This document shows positions 5,657-6,186 of a stretch of 6,186 nucleotides of DNA, one piece after another. Position 1 is the first letter of the stretch. The number at the start of each line of letters is the position of its first letter. A program made the position numbers and the translations under genes. The notes under the pieces are model-generated. The model searched no databases, was not told the DNA's origin, and worked only from the letters and a program-made list of their open reading frames with translations. Source of the DNA: an uncultured Clostridia bacterium (GTDB lineage Bacteria; Bacillota; Clostridia; TANB77; CAG-508); NCBI GenBank assembly GCA_934130025.1, contig CAKOXG010000044.1, positions 1 through 6,186 on the forward strand, written 5' to 3'.

Positions 5657-6186
5657 ATGAAGATAATAAAAAGAGATGGAACAATTGTAGAATACAACCC
5701 AGAAAAAATCAAAAATGCAATAAAAAAGGCTAATAACGACGTTGGTAGAAAAGAAAAAGCGACCAATGAAGAAATTGAAGAAATAATAAAATATATAGAA
5801 GAACTAAACAAAAGAAGAATATTAGTAGAAGACATCCAAGACATAATAGAACAAAAATTGATGGAAATAGGAAGATACGAACTAGCAAAGCAATACATAA
5901 CATATCGTTACACAAGAGAATTAGTAAGAAAAGCAAACACAACAGACCAATCAATAAAAGAATTAATAGATGGAGAAAGTGAATACTGGAACACAGAAAA
6001 CTCAAATAAGAATGCAAAAATAGTAACAACACAAAGAGACTATTTAGCTGGAATAACAAGTACAGATATAACAAGAAGATTTTTACTACCAGAAGACATA
6101 GTAAAAGCACATGACGAAGGAATAATTCATTTCCACGATGCAGATTATTTTGCACAAAATGCATTACACAATTGTGATTTAATAAA
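5657..6186 (+). CDS. nrdD: Anaerobic (class III) ribonucleoside-triphosphate reductase, N-terminal part; 3' end outside window
   Basis: NrdD makes deoxyribonucleotides from ribonucleoside triphosphates without oxygen, using a glycyl radical installed by the activase NrdG. The window holds 176 codons of a protein that is usually about 700 residues. Residues 1-90 form an ATP-cone, the allosteric nucleotide-binding domain: MKIIKRDGTIVEYNPEKI at the start, and later ILVEDIQDIIE and YELAKQYITYRYTREL. The catalytic domain then begins with NSNKNAKIVTTQRDYLAG, DITRRFLLPEDIVKAHDEG and IIHFHDADYF, all typical of NrdD. The catalytic cysteines and the glycyl-radical site lie beyond the window. NrdG would be expected downstream, but this is not visible. 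The gene is divergent from the C39 peptidase and has an extended -10 promoter beside a perfect palindrome. Confidence 0.95.
   Translation, partial: MKIIKRDGTIVEYNPEKIKNAIKKANNDVGRKEKATNEEIEEIIKYIEELNKRRILVEDIQDIIEQKLMEIGRYELAKQYITYRYTRELVRKANTTDQSIKELIDGESEYWNTENSNKNAKIVTTQRDYLAGITSTDITRRFLLPEDIVKAHDEGIIHFHDADYFAQNALHNCDLI

Noticed and set aside
5730..6164. Long minus-strand reading frame opposite nrdD encoding a Leu/Phe-rich protein
   Set aside because: Its hydrophobic composition is the antisense reflection of the Glu/Lys/Ile-rich nrdD coding sequence. The + strand matches a known family in detail.

Overview
The window reads as chromosomal DNA of a low-GC Gram-positive anaerobe, most likely a clostridium-like member of the Bacillota. 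The support is strong A/T bias, AGGAGG-type ribosome sites before every gene, a phosphoenolpyruvate phosphotransferase (PTS) gene cluster whose HPr carries a Ser46 position, and an anaerobic (class III) ribonucleotide reductase gene. TGG encodes Trp and no in-frame TGA is needed, so the standard code applies. Nothing in the window suggests a prophage, insertion sequence, CRISPR array, tRNA or rRNA.

Left region (1-3237, + strand): the 3' part of a fructose-family PTS transporter (end of IIB plus all of IIC), then HPr (ptsH, TTG start) and Enzyme I (ptsI). Gaps of 25 and 14 bases indicate one operon. Together they form the full phosphate relay from phosphoenolpyruvate to EI (His183), HPr (His15) and the sugar transporter, although the phosphorylated Cys of IIB and any IIA domain lie outside the window.

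Middle (3238-4656): directly after the ptsI stop is a well-formed promoter (TTGATT, 17 bases, TATAAT). It is followed by a strong imperfect hairpin at the predicted 5' end of the mRNA, then a gene for a 417-residue protein that I do not recognise. That protein is built from three diverged copies of one module of about 100 residues. It faces a convergent gene, and the two share a short intergenic region with an 11-bp perfect hairpin that probably ends transcription.

Right region (4657-6186): a minus-strand gene for a membrane-anchored or secreted C39-like cysteine peptidase. A 262-base A/T-rich divergent control region follows, with three repeats at 11-base spacing and a 16-bp perfect palindrome near an extended -10 promoter. 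Last is the start of nrdD on the + strand, with an ATP-cone and the beginning of the catalytic domain, cut by the window edge.

The PTS and nrdD genes are ordinary housekeeping genes. The parts most worth a second look are the triplicated unknown protein with its 5' hairpin, and the palindrome in the nrdD promoter.
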